From Liolophura sinensis (Eukaryota; Mollusca; Polyplacophora; Chitonida; Chitonidae), in NCBI RefSeq assembly GCF_032854445.1, contig NC_088300.1, positions 68,980,984-69,044,983 of the forward strand: a stretch of DNA of 64,000 nucleotides. The letters are read 5' to 3'. The notes beneath the pieces were generated by a model. The model was not told the DNA's origin. It searched no databases and worked only from the letters and a program-made list of their open reading frames with translations. Positions 46,074-58,000 of the stretch are shown here, one piece after another. A program made the translations under genes and the position numbers. The stretch's first letter is position 1; the number at the start of each line of letters is the position of its first letter.

Positions 46074-46965
46074 GCTGTATATTTTTAAGCTATTCTGTCT
46101 AGTGTCACTTCTCTCTGAGAGCAAAAGGGTGTCTGGATATTAGACCTCAAGACCAGAGTCACCTTTTTTTGACTTCATAAGCCGCGAGGCGAGTATATAA
46201 CGATCAACGCTTCGCTGGGTCCATTGACATGACCTGCATAGCAAACACCTTTGTACTATTGGGTCAGCTATCTAGATGATAAGAAACTTGCAAAAACGTC
46301 AAAATGAACTTTTATTTAAAATATGTTCATGACCTTAGCCATGCCTCGGGGTGCATTCGCTATTTATATTCATAAAATCAGTCGGCTATGTGAACCTACA
46401 ACGGATCGGTATAGGTAATGCCTCACCTATAGAGTTCACACAAAACTTACGTGGTCAGTGGTTTTAGCTACCCAGCTCAATATATGATGGTGCATACAAG
46501 TAAAAGTTAATATTGTTGAACTACACAAAAAACTGATGCATAACGGGGGAAATGACAGCACATTGAGAAAAATGAGCCCGAATCGAGGATTAAGATTGTC
46601 TTATAAATGAAAAGCTCTAACGATGTTTTCCAAACCACATCAAAAACTGGCTGCGTCACAATCTAATTTTGTCTCCCTGCACTCACTCAGTGTCCTACTC
46701 TACAGTAGCCTGATTTATTCAGTTCTGTTCAAAGTGTCAAAACTATTTGGATACTAAAATTAGATCTTTCATACATGCATCCTAGCAATAAACTAATGCC
46801 CAGATTCTTAGATAAGTTAAAATAAGATGCACTTTTAGCGCACTTTACAAATCGATCAAAATTAGATCAGTGGTTTTTTTTTCACTCAGAACGTCTTAGG
46901 GGTAATGTTTTTCACCAAGATGGTTGACCCATAGCATTTTTAAGCAGATCTGTGCAAGGAATTAC
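46074..46965. other. Region upstream of gene B
   Basis: Expected to contain gene B's 5' UTR and promoter. A pyrimidine-rich TTTTGCTCTCAG at about 46128-46117 on the gene strand could be an acceptor for an upstream non-coding exon. Nothing else recognised. Confidence 0.4.
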
Positions 46966-47208
46966 GCTTACTACATGTACATGTATCCTCACTACATGTA
47001 CATGTACCCTCACTACATGTACATGTATCCTCACTACATGTACATGTATCCTCACTACATGTACGTGTATCCTTACCACATGTACATGTATCCTCACTAC
47101 ATGTAGTCTTACTACATGTACATGTATCCTTACTACATGCACATGTATCCTTACTACACGTACATGTATCCTCACTACATGTATCCTTACTACATGTACA
47201 TTGTTACT
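46966..47208. repeat. 21-bp TACATG minisatellite, left part
   Basis: About 11 units of CACTACATGTACATGTATCC. It stops where the Penelope-like element begins. A related array resumes at 50275. Confidence 0.93.
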
Positions 47209-47317
47209 AACCTCTTCTTTCAGAGGCATTTAGAAATTGGGATGGTATAGATTGACAGAGGCATTGACAGAGGCATGACAGATAACAACTCCTGGATTTA
47301 TTGTGGTGGTGACGTTT

Positions 47318-47337
47318 CGATGCAGGTTCATGCATCG
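47318..47337 (-). other. Left-arm hairpin before CGAAACGTC
   Basis: On the minus strand CGATGCA, loop TGAACC, TGCATCG forms a 7-bp stem flanked by TTTGATAA and AAACGTC. The right arm has the same structure with a compensated base pair. Confidence 0.7.
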
Positions 47338-47404
47338 TTATCAAAGCATATGAACATACAGAGATACAAGACAACATATATACAGTAAGAGAGTGAGTGG
47401 TGTC

Positions 47405-48776
47405 AAAAACAGGCAACAATGTAACATAGATAATGGCTGCATGGTTTAAGGCGTCCACTGTCTAATCTGATTAGGTCATTGTAGGCGCTCGGTAGGTGGT
47501 ACCCGCTGTCTCCGTTAAGCTGTGGATTGTGTCGTCGGATCACGATAGCTTCCAGCAGTTTCCTTCTTTTGTAGTCTGACTGGTTGTTCTGTAGGGTATG
47601 AACAGTGTTCCATTGGAGCTGGTGTTCTGGATGGGCTCTGATGTGGTCACTGAGGGCTGATTTTCCATCTAATTTTTCTACTGAGGCCTTGTGCTCTGCA
47701 ATTCTGATATTGAGTGGTCTACCGGTTTCTCCAATGTATTGCCTTTGGCAGTCACAATTAATGCTGTACACAGATCTTTTGGGTTCTTCCCTATGGGTTG
47801 GCTGTTGCTTTCCATTGGCTTTGATTAGGGTTTTAAGGTTAGAGGCGGAGGTAAACGTGGTTTGTATGTTCAGTTTGTCATGCAGGAGTCTTCTTATCTG
47901 GTAGCTTGGGGAGCCTATACACGGAATGGTTATATATATATATTGGGGAGGTCGTCGGGCCTCGTTGCTCTGGTCCTGTTAGCTGGATTGAGGGTTTTAC
48001 TGATTGTTCTCTCTATTAATTGTGGGGGGTATCGGTTTTGGGTGGTGAAGGCTGTTTCGAGGTGATTTATTTCTTCTTGGAGGATGATGCTGGATATCTG
48101 TATGGCTCGTTTTGTTAGGGTAGATATTATTCCTCTCTTGATCCGATTAGGTTGGTTAGATTGGTAATTCACGTATTGGTCTGAGTGCGTGGGTTTGCGG
48201 TATACTGAAGTGAGGAGTTTGTCGTTCCTCTTGCTGATAAGCACATCTAGAAACGGTATGGTTTTGTTGCATTCTTGTTGCATTTTTGTTCCATGGTGAA
48301 CTGTATCCTGCTGTTCTGGGTGTTGAGGTGGCCAATTAGGGCCTGGGGGTTGTCAGTCTTGTTTAGTGGTACTAATGTGTCATCTACCTTAGGGAACCAA
48401 CACAACGGTTTGACGGGGCTTGCAGCTAAGGCTTTGTTCTCAAATTCCGCCATGTATATTTCGGAGATAAGTGGTGATCCCATCGGTAATCCGTGAAGTT
48501 GTTCATATATGTCATCTCCCTACGTGAAATAGGTGGAACGCATACACGAGTTCAGAAGGCTGATTATGCTGTCAGGTTTCATGGCTGGGTTGAGGGCGTG
48601 TTGTCCGCTGTTCAGCTTCTGTTGTATGATGTATAGGGATTCTTCTCTAGGGATATTGGTAAATAGGTCGATGACGTCGTAACTGATCAGTTGGGCTGCG
48701 CCTGGAATGTCTGTAATTTTGTTACAAAATTCTGCTGAGTCTTTGATGTAAGATTTGGAAGTTTTGCCCAGAGGTG
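47405..48776 (-). pseudogene. Penelope-like RT/GIY-YIG open reading frame, broken
   Basis: RT parts include SYDVIDLFTNIPREESLYII, GLPMGSPLISEIYMAEFENK and a KVDDT motif where active elements have an aromatic residue before VDD. An in-frame stop lies near 48521 before the GDDIYEQLHGLPMGSP stretch, and a frame shift near 48270 separates RT from NKTIPFLDVLISK. The nuclease part reads YSINCDCQRQYIGETGRP and RIAEHKASVEKLDGKSALSD. Truncated at the 5' side by the inversion point. Not functional as it stands. Confidence 0.85.
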
Positions 48777-49130
48777 TACAATACATTAGAGAAACCGGTA
48801 GACCACCCAATATCAGAATTGCAGAGCACAAGGCCTCAGTAGAAAAATTAGATGGAAAATCAGCCCTCAGTGACCACATCAGAGCCCATCCAGAACACCA
48901 ACTCCAATGGAACACTGTTCATACCCTACAGAACAACCAGTCAGACTACAAAAGAAGGAAACTGCTGGAAGCTATCGTGATCCGACGACACAATCCACAG
49001 CTTAACGGAGACAGCGGGTACCACCTACCGAGCGCCTACAATGACCTAATCAGATTAGACAGTGGACGCCTTAAACCATGCAGCCATTATCTATGTTACA
49101 TTGTTGCCTGTTTTTTTTTTTTTTTGACAC
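48777..49130 (+). pseudogene. Inverted copy of the GIY-YIG endonuclease end
   Basis: Reads RETGRPPNIRIAEHKASVEK through RLDSGRLKPCSHYLCYIVAC, matching the minus-strand nuclease frame at 47405-47735 residue for residue over most of its length. The N-terminal GIY-YIG half is missing, so it is a fragment. Confidence 0.85.
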
Positions 49131-49359
49131 CAGTCACTCTCTTACTGTATATATGTTGTCTTGTATCTCTGTACATTCATATTAATTGACTCATGTAAGT
49201 ATGTAAATAGTATGCCAACGCACTGCTATTATGTACCCAAAATATTCATGTGTTAAAAAAAATAAATAAAACACTGATTTGATGGGCCAAGATATCCGCC
49301 AGGAAAGTGACCCTAAAACCAGTATTTAAACCAAAATGTATGTTCATATGGTTTGATAA

Positions 49360-49379
49360 CGATGTAAGAACCTACATCG
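49360..49379 (+). other. Right-arm hairpin before CGAAACGTC
   Basis: CGATGTA, loop AGAACC, TACATCG forms a 7-bp stem. The C-G pair of the left arm is T-A here. Flanks TTTGATAA and AAACGTCACCA are conserved. Confidence 0.7.
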
Positions 49380-49629
49380 AAACGTCACCAACACAATAAC
49401 TCCAGGAGTTGTTATCCACGAGTAATGCCTCTGTCAATCTGTAACTAACCTCGTCTGTAAACATTGTATTTTATTTTTTTTATTTGTCAGTGTCTGCCCT
49501 ACATTTTTCTCTTTGTGTACGCTATACCTTGCACTGTAATTCAGTCGAGCGTTCTCGACAGGGTCGGAAATGTCAAGTTTATTACTAAGATTGATGTTCT
49601 TAAGGGTTAAGGGCAGGTAGTATTAACAA

Positions 49630-50010
49630 GAGATATCTGCCTTTGCTACTCCTTCGGGGCTCTATCAATTTCATGGCATGAAAAATAGTGCAGATGACAT
49701 TCTCATTGTAAGTGACACGTGGGAAGACCATTGTAAACATCTGGAAAAAATATTCTCTAGATTGTCTGCATTAAATTTAGTGATAATTCTCAAGAAGATA
49801 GAATTTGCCAAATGACAAGTGACATACCTTGGTCATGCGGTTGGCCGTGAACAGGTAGTCCCTCTTTCAGTAAAAATGCAAGCCATACTGGATTTACAGG
49901 CAAGAAAAACATTCTTATAGCTCTTCGAGTGCGTGGTTTTTACCGCAAGTTTGTATACGATGTTGCTGCTCCATTGACACAGTTGCTTAAAAAAATGTCA
50001 AGTTTGTAAG
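49630..50010 (+). pseudogene. Ty3/gypsy reverse-transcriptase relic
   Basis: Reads FATPSGLYQFHGM, NSADDILIVSDTWEDHCKHL, LKKIEFAK, a stop, then QVTYLGHAVGREQVVPLSVK. This order (xDDILIV, then K-F-x-x-x-V-x-Y-LGH) is that of gypsy-type RT. It has stops and frame shifts and no visible LTRs. Confidence 0.8.
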
Positions 50011-50274
50011 TTCACTGGCAGTTGGGGAATCGGTCACTTATCGGACTGTCATCCTTCGATTGGATGATTCAGCTTGACTGTGGATTCTATATAATATAAT
50101 TATTTGTATTGTTTTGAATATTATTGCCAGCTGTATGATTTGCCTAATTTGTTAAAATATATGTATTGAACTTATTCAAGCGTCTTAGTGTTTCTTTGTT
50201 TGTTCTTGTGTAAGGCCTATCGCTGATGTGAGAGTTAAACAAGCCAGTTGTTTCTCATCTCTACTCTCCGATAA

Positions 50275-50468
50275 TGGTACCCTTACATACATGTATCCTT
50301 GCTACATATACATGTATCCTTATTATATGTACATGTATCTCTAACACATGTACGTGTATCTTTCCTACATGTATATTATCCTTACTACACGTATTTTTCC
50401 TACATATACATCTACATTTATCCTTACTGCACGTCTATGTATCCTTACTACATGTTCATGTGTTTACT
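50275..50468. repeat. 21-bp TACATG minisatellite, right part
   Basis: Diverged units such as CTACATATACATGTATCC in the same orientation as the array at 46966-47208. Confidence 0.85.
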
Positions 50469-50937
50469 ACAGTTTAATTTAACTAATTGAAAGCAATCTG
50501 AGGTTTCTGTGAACTTCGCCCAAACTTTCAACACCAGTACAAATAGTTTCCTTGGCATATTAAAAACAACTAATTTTGTGCTTCGGCTGTTGTTATTGTT
50601 TATTAAATGTGATGACAACACACATGTTGGTAATTTTATAGACGTGATAAATTGCTATTAACATCACGGCGTTAATTTTTCTTTACCTAATTTAGATTAA
50701 GCAATGGTTCTGGTGGGCATGTACTACCTAACAAATTACACATTTGGGAATTTAAAAGGATCCAGATTTCACTCTGTATACCTAGGATCATTTGTCTCTA
50801 TCACATTGTCATCCCTATACTCTTTTTGTACATTGCATGATGTATTATTTTATATAATTCCAAACTAACATATATTAACGTACAGTTGCTAGTTGTAGTA
50901 ATGAATCTATCATACATAATACATGTGTAAACTATTT

Positions 50938-51132
50938 ATTTATTTATTTATTTATTTATTTATTTCTTTATTTATTTATTTTATTATTTAATTATTTATT
51001 TCTTTATTTATTTATTTATTTATTTCACTTATTCGACGGTGGCCAGTATTGTTGATTGAGGAAGCCGAACACAGTCTGGGCGAAATCCACGACCATCCGC
51101 AGGTTGCTGCAGACGGTCCCACGTGCGGCAAA
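50938..51132 (-). mobile_element. SINE family 1 copy with long TTTA tail
   Basis: A TTTA run of about 95 bp (the reversed A-rich tail), then TTATTCGACGGTGGCCAGTA and CGACCATCCGCAGGTTGCTG. Confidence 0.85.
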
Positions 51133-51200
51133 TCTTTCAAACCTATATCTCTTTAGACAAGCATGCATACAAGACCTGACTTTAATGAACCGTCTTGGGA

Positions 51201-51530
51201 GCGAGTCATAGTCTAGTGGATAAAGTGCTAGCCATTCAGTCCCTGGAGAACTCGGAGTTCTGGTTCAAAGCCGTTCTGGAATCTCCCCCGACCTCACTTC
51301 TTGTGGTGCTCTGGTGACATTAGCGGTCGAAGATGTTGGCGGAATAAGACGTTGGTTGAAGATCACGTGTCTTTCATCAATACGGTTTCAGTGACCAGGT
51401 CAAAAAAGTTTGAGACTTGCCAAAACTCGGCGGTTCTCCCAGGGCACGCTGGTTTCCTGAACTCATAATACTGACCACCATCGTATAAGTGAAAAAATTC
51501 TAGCGTTAAACACCTATCAAACAACAACAA
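51201..51530 (+). mobile_element. SINE family 3 copy, tRNA-like head
   Basis: GAGTCATAGTCTAGTGGATA (A-box region) and TCTGGTTCAAAGCC (B-box region), then CGGCGGTTCTCCCAGGGCAC and the tail CATCGTATAAGTGAAAAAAT shared with family 1. Similar bodies without the head lie near 17455-17585, 26660-26785 and 35000-35100. Confidence 0.75.
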
Positions 51531-53139
51531 AAGATGGTGAGCCATTTTTAGTAACACCTTAAATGGACAAAATTAAGTGGAATAAAGAGCCTATATTGGC
51601 TATCAATTTACGTGGGTTGATCCGGCTTTCTCTACAAGTATTGCCTATAGCATATTTCTCTATAAATGCTTTAGACAATTCTTAATAAATATCAATGTTA
51701 TCTGAACTGAAAATAAATCTGGTGGTAAATGTGCACATTATAACACTGTACAGTTTTAACATCGGCACAGAAGTCTATTTCATATGGGCATGGTTAATGA
51801 TATTTATATGAGTAAACAAGAAAACACGTCTTTTATTTTTTAAATGTGTATTTGTTGTTATTCCAGCATTCTTCCGTAACGGAATATCAAATTATTCCAG
51901 ACTGAAATTAATGGTATGCCGGACGATTAATGTCATTGTACATAAAAATGAATAGTAATAAAAACACAGGGCGGAAACACCTGCGGCACTTTAGTAAGTG
52001 TGTTATTTGCCGGAAATGTCAGATTAACTAAATCCGTTGAAGCGTGAGGTATCACGCAGATGTAGAAAGTCATTTCCGAAGACAAAATTAGAAATGTGAT
52101 ATTACAGGTTGATATTTGCGCCATGGAGATGAATATTCTTGACCACATCAAATACGCTGTCAGAAGACAAATATGTCCAAATTCCAGCTCTCAGTGCCAG
52201 CAACCGATTTTTCATAATCGACGCGGTGAAAGTTCAGCTATATAATCAGACATAATCCTACCTGCACATGTATTTAGCCAATGTTTAGTACATTCCCTTC
52301 TCCTACATTGTCTATGGAAACAAAATCTTCGACTTTCAGTCGTTCCATCATTATTTTGTCTCAGAACTGCAGAAGACAAAATTACGTGTAAAAAATTAGT
52401 CTGGTCCGTATGTATCTTTTGATTGGCTGATTTTTATGAATGAACTTTTGTGAGTCAATCAAGTACATATAGCTCTCTCAACATTGTTGACGAAAGGTGC
52501 CATACGATATACTTTATCCCATGTCTAGGTCACATTTATGGGATAAATCTTCTTACACTTGTTCAAATCCTGTGTAGTCAGTGTTTACAAAGACGTGCAT
52601 TTCCCTGGTTCAGAATATTGAACAAAAAATGTTTTCTTAATTACCTTGAGTGTTTGAACAGTATACTTATAGCACTCTGGCAATGTGTCAAGCAAGCAGT
52701 CATGTCTATCGGTCAGATTCTACTCAACAAATTTGACCATCTCTATCTTGCTTTAAAAAAAACAGCGAAAAAAATCTTGTGTACTTCCTATACCCGAGTA
52801 TAGCACTTTTCAATCACGCTTTTCATACTTGCTGTCTGGAACTCTCCGTCGATATATACTGCGGCGCTCTATACTATAAAAAACCCAACAGATACAAGTG
52901 AGGGGCATACATGTACCCATTCAATCCTTATCACAACTGGCCTAGTAGATATATACTAGTTATCTTATGTTCCATGTCGTACATTTACCTTCTCTCACTC
53001 TTCGTAACCTTGGTGGAACCAACGTGGACTCTTACACAGTCTTACGTTTGTTGAAGAAACTTTCTTCCACCGGTATAGCTTGTTATCTTGTAAGTCACAA
53101 TATAATTCGACGGTAACTTACTAACGGCGGTTTACACTG
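51531..53139. other. Non-coding intergenic region
   Basis: Short frames only, no recognised element. Confidence 0.5.
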
Positions 53140-53755
53140 GGTACTCCGGTTTTTGTCACCTAGAAATCTACCCGCCAATTTACAAATGAAAAATTCTTCA
53201 ATATGGCAGCGATTAAATATATAATAGGTAGAAGTACATTATAGATAGAAGTAAGAGAAGCGATAGTAGCGGAATAGTTGTAACGTGTACATTTTGATTA
53301 TGTATTTGATGCGTTAATTGTATATAGCTGCGTGTTCGGTGGAGATTTTTGTCATCCAGTAATCTACCCGCCAATTTACAAATGAAAAATCCTTCAATAT
53401 GGCAGCGATTAAATATATAATAGATAGAAGTATATTATAGATAGAAGTAAGAGAAGCGATAGTAGCGGAATAGTTGTAACGTGTACAGTTTGATTATGTA
53501 TTTGATGCGTTAATTGTATATAGCTGCGTGTTCGGTGGAGATTTTTGACACCCAGAAATCTACCCGCCAATTTACAAATGAAAAATTCTTCAATATGGCA
53601 GCGATTTAAATATATAATAGACAGAAGTATATTATAGATAGAAGAAGTAAGAGAAGCGGACAGTAGCGGAATAGTTGTAACGTGTATAGTTTGATTATGT
53701 ATTTGATGTATTTGATGCGTTAATTGTATATAACTGCGTGTTCGGTGGAGATAGC
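53140..53755. repeat. Three tandem copies of a unit of about 196 bp
   Basis: CTACCCGCCAATTTACAAAT recurs at about 53169, 53366 and 53561, with the whole intervening sequence repeated. The first part resembles the 3' half of the local SINE family 3. Followed by a TA microsatellite. Confidence 0.92.
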
Positions 53756-53768
53756 ATTGCTATTTCTA

Positions 53769-53769
<1 letters not shown>

Positions 53770-53858
<89 letters not shown>
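53770..53858. repeat. (TA)n microsatellite
   Basis: More than 40 TA units. Confidence 0.97.
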
Positions 53859-53859
<1 letters not shown>

Positions 53860-54142
53860 TCTATTTTTGAATGAAAAATGTAAATGATAAAAAAATAATG
53901 CATGGGCTGTGCTATGTCCACAGTGTCTTTCAAGTAACTTCTTCAATGTAAAATGGAAAGAGGCACTATAGACATGTATCTGTTCTTTTCATACACAGAT
54001 GCAATAATCGTACAATCATTAATAGAACGATTGAGGGGGTGCATCTTTTGGAATAGCTGTCACCAAGCGCTGTGTGTGTTAAAATTAACCATCTGATCCT
54101 ATAGTCAGTTTGAGCAAATCGTGGTTTTGATACAAGGCTGAT

Positions 54143-54190
54143 ATATGTATGTATGTGTGCGTGCGCGCGTGGGCGTGTGTGTGTGTTTAC
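54143..54190. repeat. GT-rich microsatellite
   Basis: Imperfect ATGT and GTGCGTGCGCGC, then a short GT run. Confidence 0.7.
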
Positions 54191-54944
54191 ATCTTTTACG
54201 TAAACATGCGTAGGAATTCTTACAATAATGCTACAAAGCTGGCATTTTCATGATAACTGAGTGATGGCATACGGATTTCAAACCCACAATGGCAACATGT
54301 AAACTTGGTTTCCTTTAGCAATGAAGTAGTCCAGAAACGGTGTACAATATCACATGAGGTAGACAAACTGACCAACTGACAGCCATGCCTCCAAATTAAG
54401 ATGAAGCCTAGGTGCTGACGAATCTTTGACACCGAAGCTGACTATGATTGATTCCTGAAAAAGCGTTTAACAGCCAATCACCGGATTGTTTGTACCAAAG
54501 TGTATGTATTAACTTAATTCTGTCTTGAGGATTCTAAATTAAAATATCAGCCGAAAGCTATTTCTGCGATTCAGTTATGCCACTATATCCATTCTTGTCC
54601 ATGAATTAGAGTATGGCGAAAACTGGTGCCGAGATAATATATACAAGCTTAACAAGTTTTAACTTTTGGGTGTGGTTAAATATCTAGTAACTTTCAGCTG
54701 CCGATAGGTCAATTTCATAACGTCCGGTCAAGGATCACTTTCGTTGCACAACCGGTGCCACACATAAGTCAACCAGTGGATTATGTCTACTTAAGAAATG
54801 TCTGAAGAGAACGTTTGAAATAGCCTTTCGTTTCCCTGTTCGTCTGAGGGTGCCCCCAGCAGCTGTTGGTAGATCAGCAAGAAATCCTTTCAAGAGTTAG
54901 GTTTATCCGGCACCTTATAGTGTTGTGACTTGTGTTAGTACAAC

Positions 54945-55075
54945 TTAGTCCATGTCCACGACTCCATTGTTGATACCACTGTCATAGGACGCTGCCAAAT
55001 TCTTACGGTTGCGGGCATCGATTTCTGGGTTACCAGAAGGCCTGGAAAGTTCCCGCTTTTTCATCACATCTTGGG
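54945..55075 (-). CDS. AMT gene C exon 11 (C-terminus and stop)
   Basis: Encodes QDVMKKRELSRPSGNPEIDA, a basic stretch, and YDSGINNGVVDMD followed by TAA. Shares the SGNPExDA and DSGIN motifs with gene B. Confidence 0.92.
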
Positions 55076-58000
55076 CTGAAACAAAAAGAGCAAGCTTCTT
55101 GTAAGATTGTTGGTCATTAAGAGAACTGATTTGTAAAATCTGCTATCTACGGACATACCAATGTAACTGCTCAATACCGTTGACACTAAATTATACTAAG
55201 TAGGTGCGGTAACCAATCAAGGAAGACCGCATTATGGTGTAAGAATACTCATAGTGGAATGTATAATATACCTTTATACATCTTATATGTCTTTTTTGTT
55301 CTTTGGTTTGTTTTCTTTTATGTCAGTTGTCGCTTTTTTTTTTCTTTTTTTCTTTTACGTTTCGTTTATTGATTAATTTTTATGAGGTGTTTCTGACTCA
55401 CTTTTGCCCTTGCCCACTATGCTGAGTCCAGCCATTTGCACCAGTGAGTCACCTTTTTCACCCCATCCGTGACCGTAAGACTCAGCCGGGTAAGCTGGCT
55501 CGCCGTGCTTGGGAATGTCCAAACCTGAGACAAATGTCAAATGAATTTATGTTACATGTCCTAGACACAAGAGATAATCACAGTCACAGCAATATATATC
55601 TTATTTTTGTTGAAATTCCGTTTATTCAAATGAAAATAATACCTCCTTTCCACAAGCACAAAATACATCATTGAAGCCAAGAATGGAACAAAATTCAATA
55701 CTTATTACCGTTTTTCTTCCAAAATGACACCTGTGACACCTGGTCTGCTCATTTTAGCCAATATATATCTAATTCTAACAGGAATATTGAGTTTCTTTTC
55801 CGCCACATGGTTAGACTATCTAATGAACAACATACTCATATCTTTACTTTTCCAAAAGGCTGGTAAAGAAATGTAATATTCTACTTTCAGCACTACAAAT
55901 ATCTGTCCCAAATTTTAGAAGAATTAGGGTTATAGGTGTATTTCGGTAACACCAAAACTAGATGTTTAATAAACAGCAAATAAATGACTTGAAATGCAAA
56001 ACAACGAAAAGAAAATAGTACCTAGACTATGAATTATACTCAGTAAATAGGCCAAAATTATATAAAAAGCCTGTGTTATAATAGATGTTCATTAAGTTCA
56101 ACTGAAATTGTTCACATAAACATTTGCTTTGTGGCACCAGTAAGTTAAACACACAGTTTGAAGTGATAACACGACTGGAAGTGGTATTTAACAAGTCCCA
56201 TTAGATCTGACATTATGATTAGCGGCAGTTATCTTCCCTTAATTGTCCAAACCTAACCACTGGAAAACGATATGGTGCTCAGCTCCTTAACCCGTCCCCA
56301 GCCATCTCTATTTCAGCAATATATTCATACAAAATACAACGTATTCCCCCCTCATACAAAAATGATGCCATCCCTATTCATTAATCATGACGGAAGTCCT
56401 GATGAAACCATCGCACCTCGCCAGATATCTGACAAACCTCTTGAGTAGTTTATTTCGTGCATACAGGTTTTCTCCAAACTAAAAAAAGGTCGCCATCATA
56501 TAATGAGAATACTGGTAAGAACGACAATAAATCCAATCAATCAACCAATACTTCTCGATTCTGTTGCCTACCTTTGAGTTCCATTTCCTCGTTGACTCTG
56601 AGAATGCCGAGAAGCTTGAGGCCACCAAAGATCAATATAGAGAGCACAGCGGTCCAACCAATGATTGCAGCTAAACCGGCTAACTGCCATGCCAAATGCT
56701 GTGGAGAACAAAATACCGAGAAATGATGAAGAATGAAAGAAGCGTTAAGAAGTTTTTGCAACGCTCGATATGCACTCAAGAGGACTTTCCAAGTGTGTAG
56801 TAGAAAAAATGTTAACATGCGCATGAAAATGTCGAGCACTTTTAAGTTTTAAACCATATACTCTCTTTACTAATTTGTTCACTGATTTATGCCTGGGTTT
56901 ATTGATTGGTTGATATGATCGACTCATTGATAACGAAACTTCCTCGACTTATAAACATGACTTTATTACGAAGCCATATAAGTAAAAAATTCTTGGGCAT
57001 GCTGTAAAAAAAACAATCAAATAATAAATAACGAAAAACATTTATTTCGGCAATTACTCAAAATGTTTACTCATAGGTGGGAAAGGTCTGTCAGCAACCT
57101 GCGGAAGGTCGTGAGTTTCCCCAGGAGTCTGCCCGGTTTCTTCCCACCATAATGCTGGCCACCGTCGTGAAATATTCTTGAGTACGGCGTAAAACACCAA
57201 TCAAAGGAATAAATAAATAAATCAAATAAATAAATAAACGCGTACAATAGCATTGTATAACTAAGATTACCTGAATGCATATAGATTGACTACAAAGTGT
57301 TGAAAACGTCATGTGATTGTTGACATTATGATACACATGATGTTTATACAATATAAATATACTCACCAATCCAGAACGGTTATCCCCAAAGAAGAGAATT
57401 CCATAAGTCTTGGACAAGAACGCTATGGTGATGACACCTGTGACTCCGCCACCAAAATGTACTGCGTAAAGAGACAAAGTTAAAACTAAGTAAGTCATAC
57501 TGTTTAACACTGGAACAATAGTCTTGATGTACCTATGGCGAAAAAAAATGATCTAGGGAAAATGTAAAAAAGTTTTGTAAAACATGTAAACTTTAAAGCT
57601 CCACAAAATATTCAACCGACTTACCGGTAGTATAAAGACTCGATGAATGATTGAAAAGGGTGATGGTTGAAATTCTTAACTCTCAACATGTTTTCTGGTG
57701 TCTTTTTTTCACACAGTGCTGTGTACACCCCATAAATTAAGTTGCTATATAGGTCTACAGTTTTGGTTCTTATTAAAATTGTCGCAGATAATTTGATGTC
57801 AAAGCTACTGATAATATAGGACTTTCGGAAAGGTGTTCTAGATCGTGAAATGAGAAAGAATTTAGCCACTTATCAGAACTTAATACAGATTGGACGTATT
57901 CTTTTGTATTATATACCCAACGGACAACGAGAAGGTGATGCTAATATCTCTGGAGTTAGTTTTAGTTCTGCCACAGTGACATTCCCGCAAAATATCGTAC

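Larger units (their letters stand above)
47210..49470 (-). mobile_element. Degenerate Penelope-like retroelement with inverted 3' arms
   Basis: The minus strand carries reverse-transcriptase pieces (about 48770-48290), an inter-domain linker (about 48290-47930) and a GIY-YIG endonuclease (about 47800-47405). Beyond about 48777 the sequence flips: the GIY-YIG end and 3' tail occur again on the plus strand to about 49470. Penelope-like elements combine RT with a GIY-YIG nuclease and often carry such inverted terminal copies. The element lies inside a TACATG minisatellite. Confidence 0.88.

Noticed and set aside
47605-47904. Plus-strand 99-codon frame MFHWSWCSGWALM...
   Set aside because: Antisense of the Penelope-like nuclease; the same peptide appears in the other arm, confirming that it is a shadow.
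49481-50010. Active gypsy retrotransposon
   Set aside because: Only a short RT piece with in-frame stops; no integrase, gag or LTRs.
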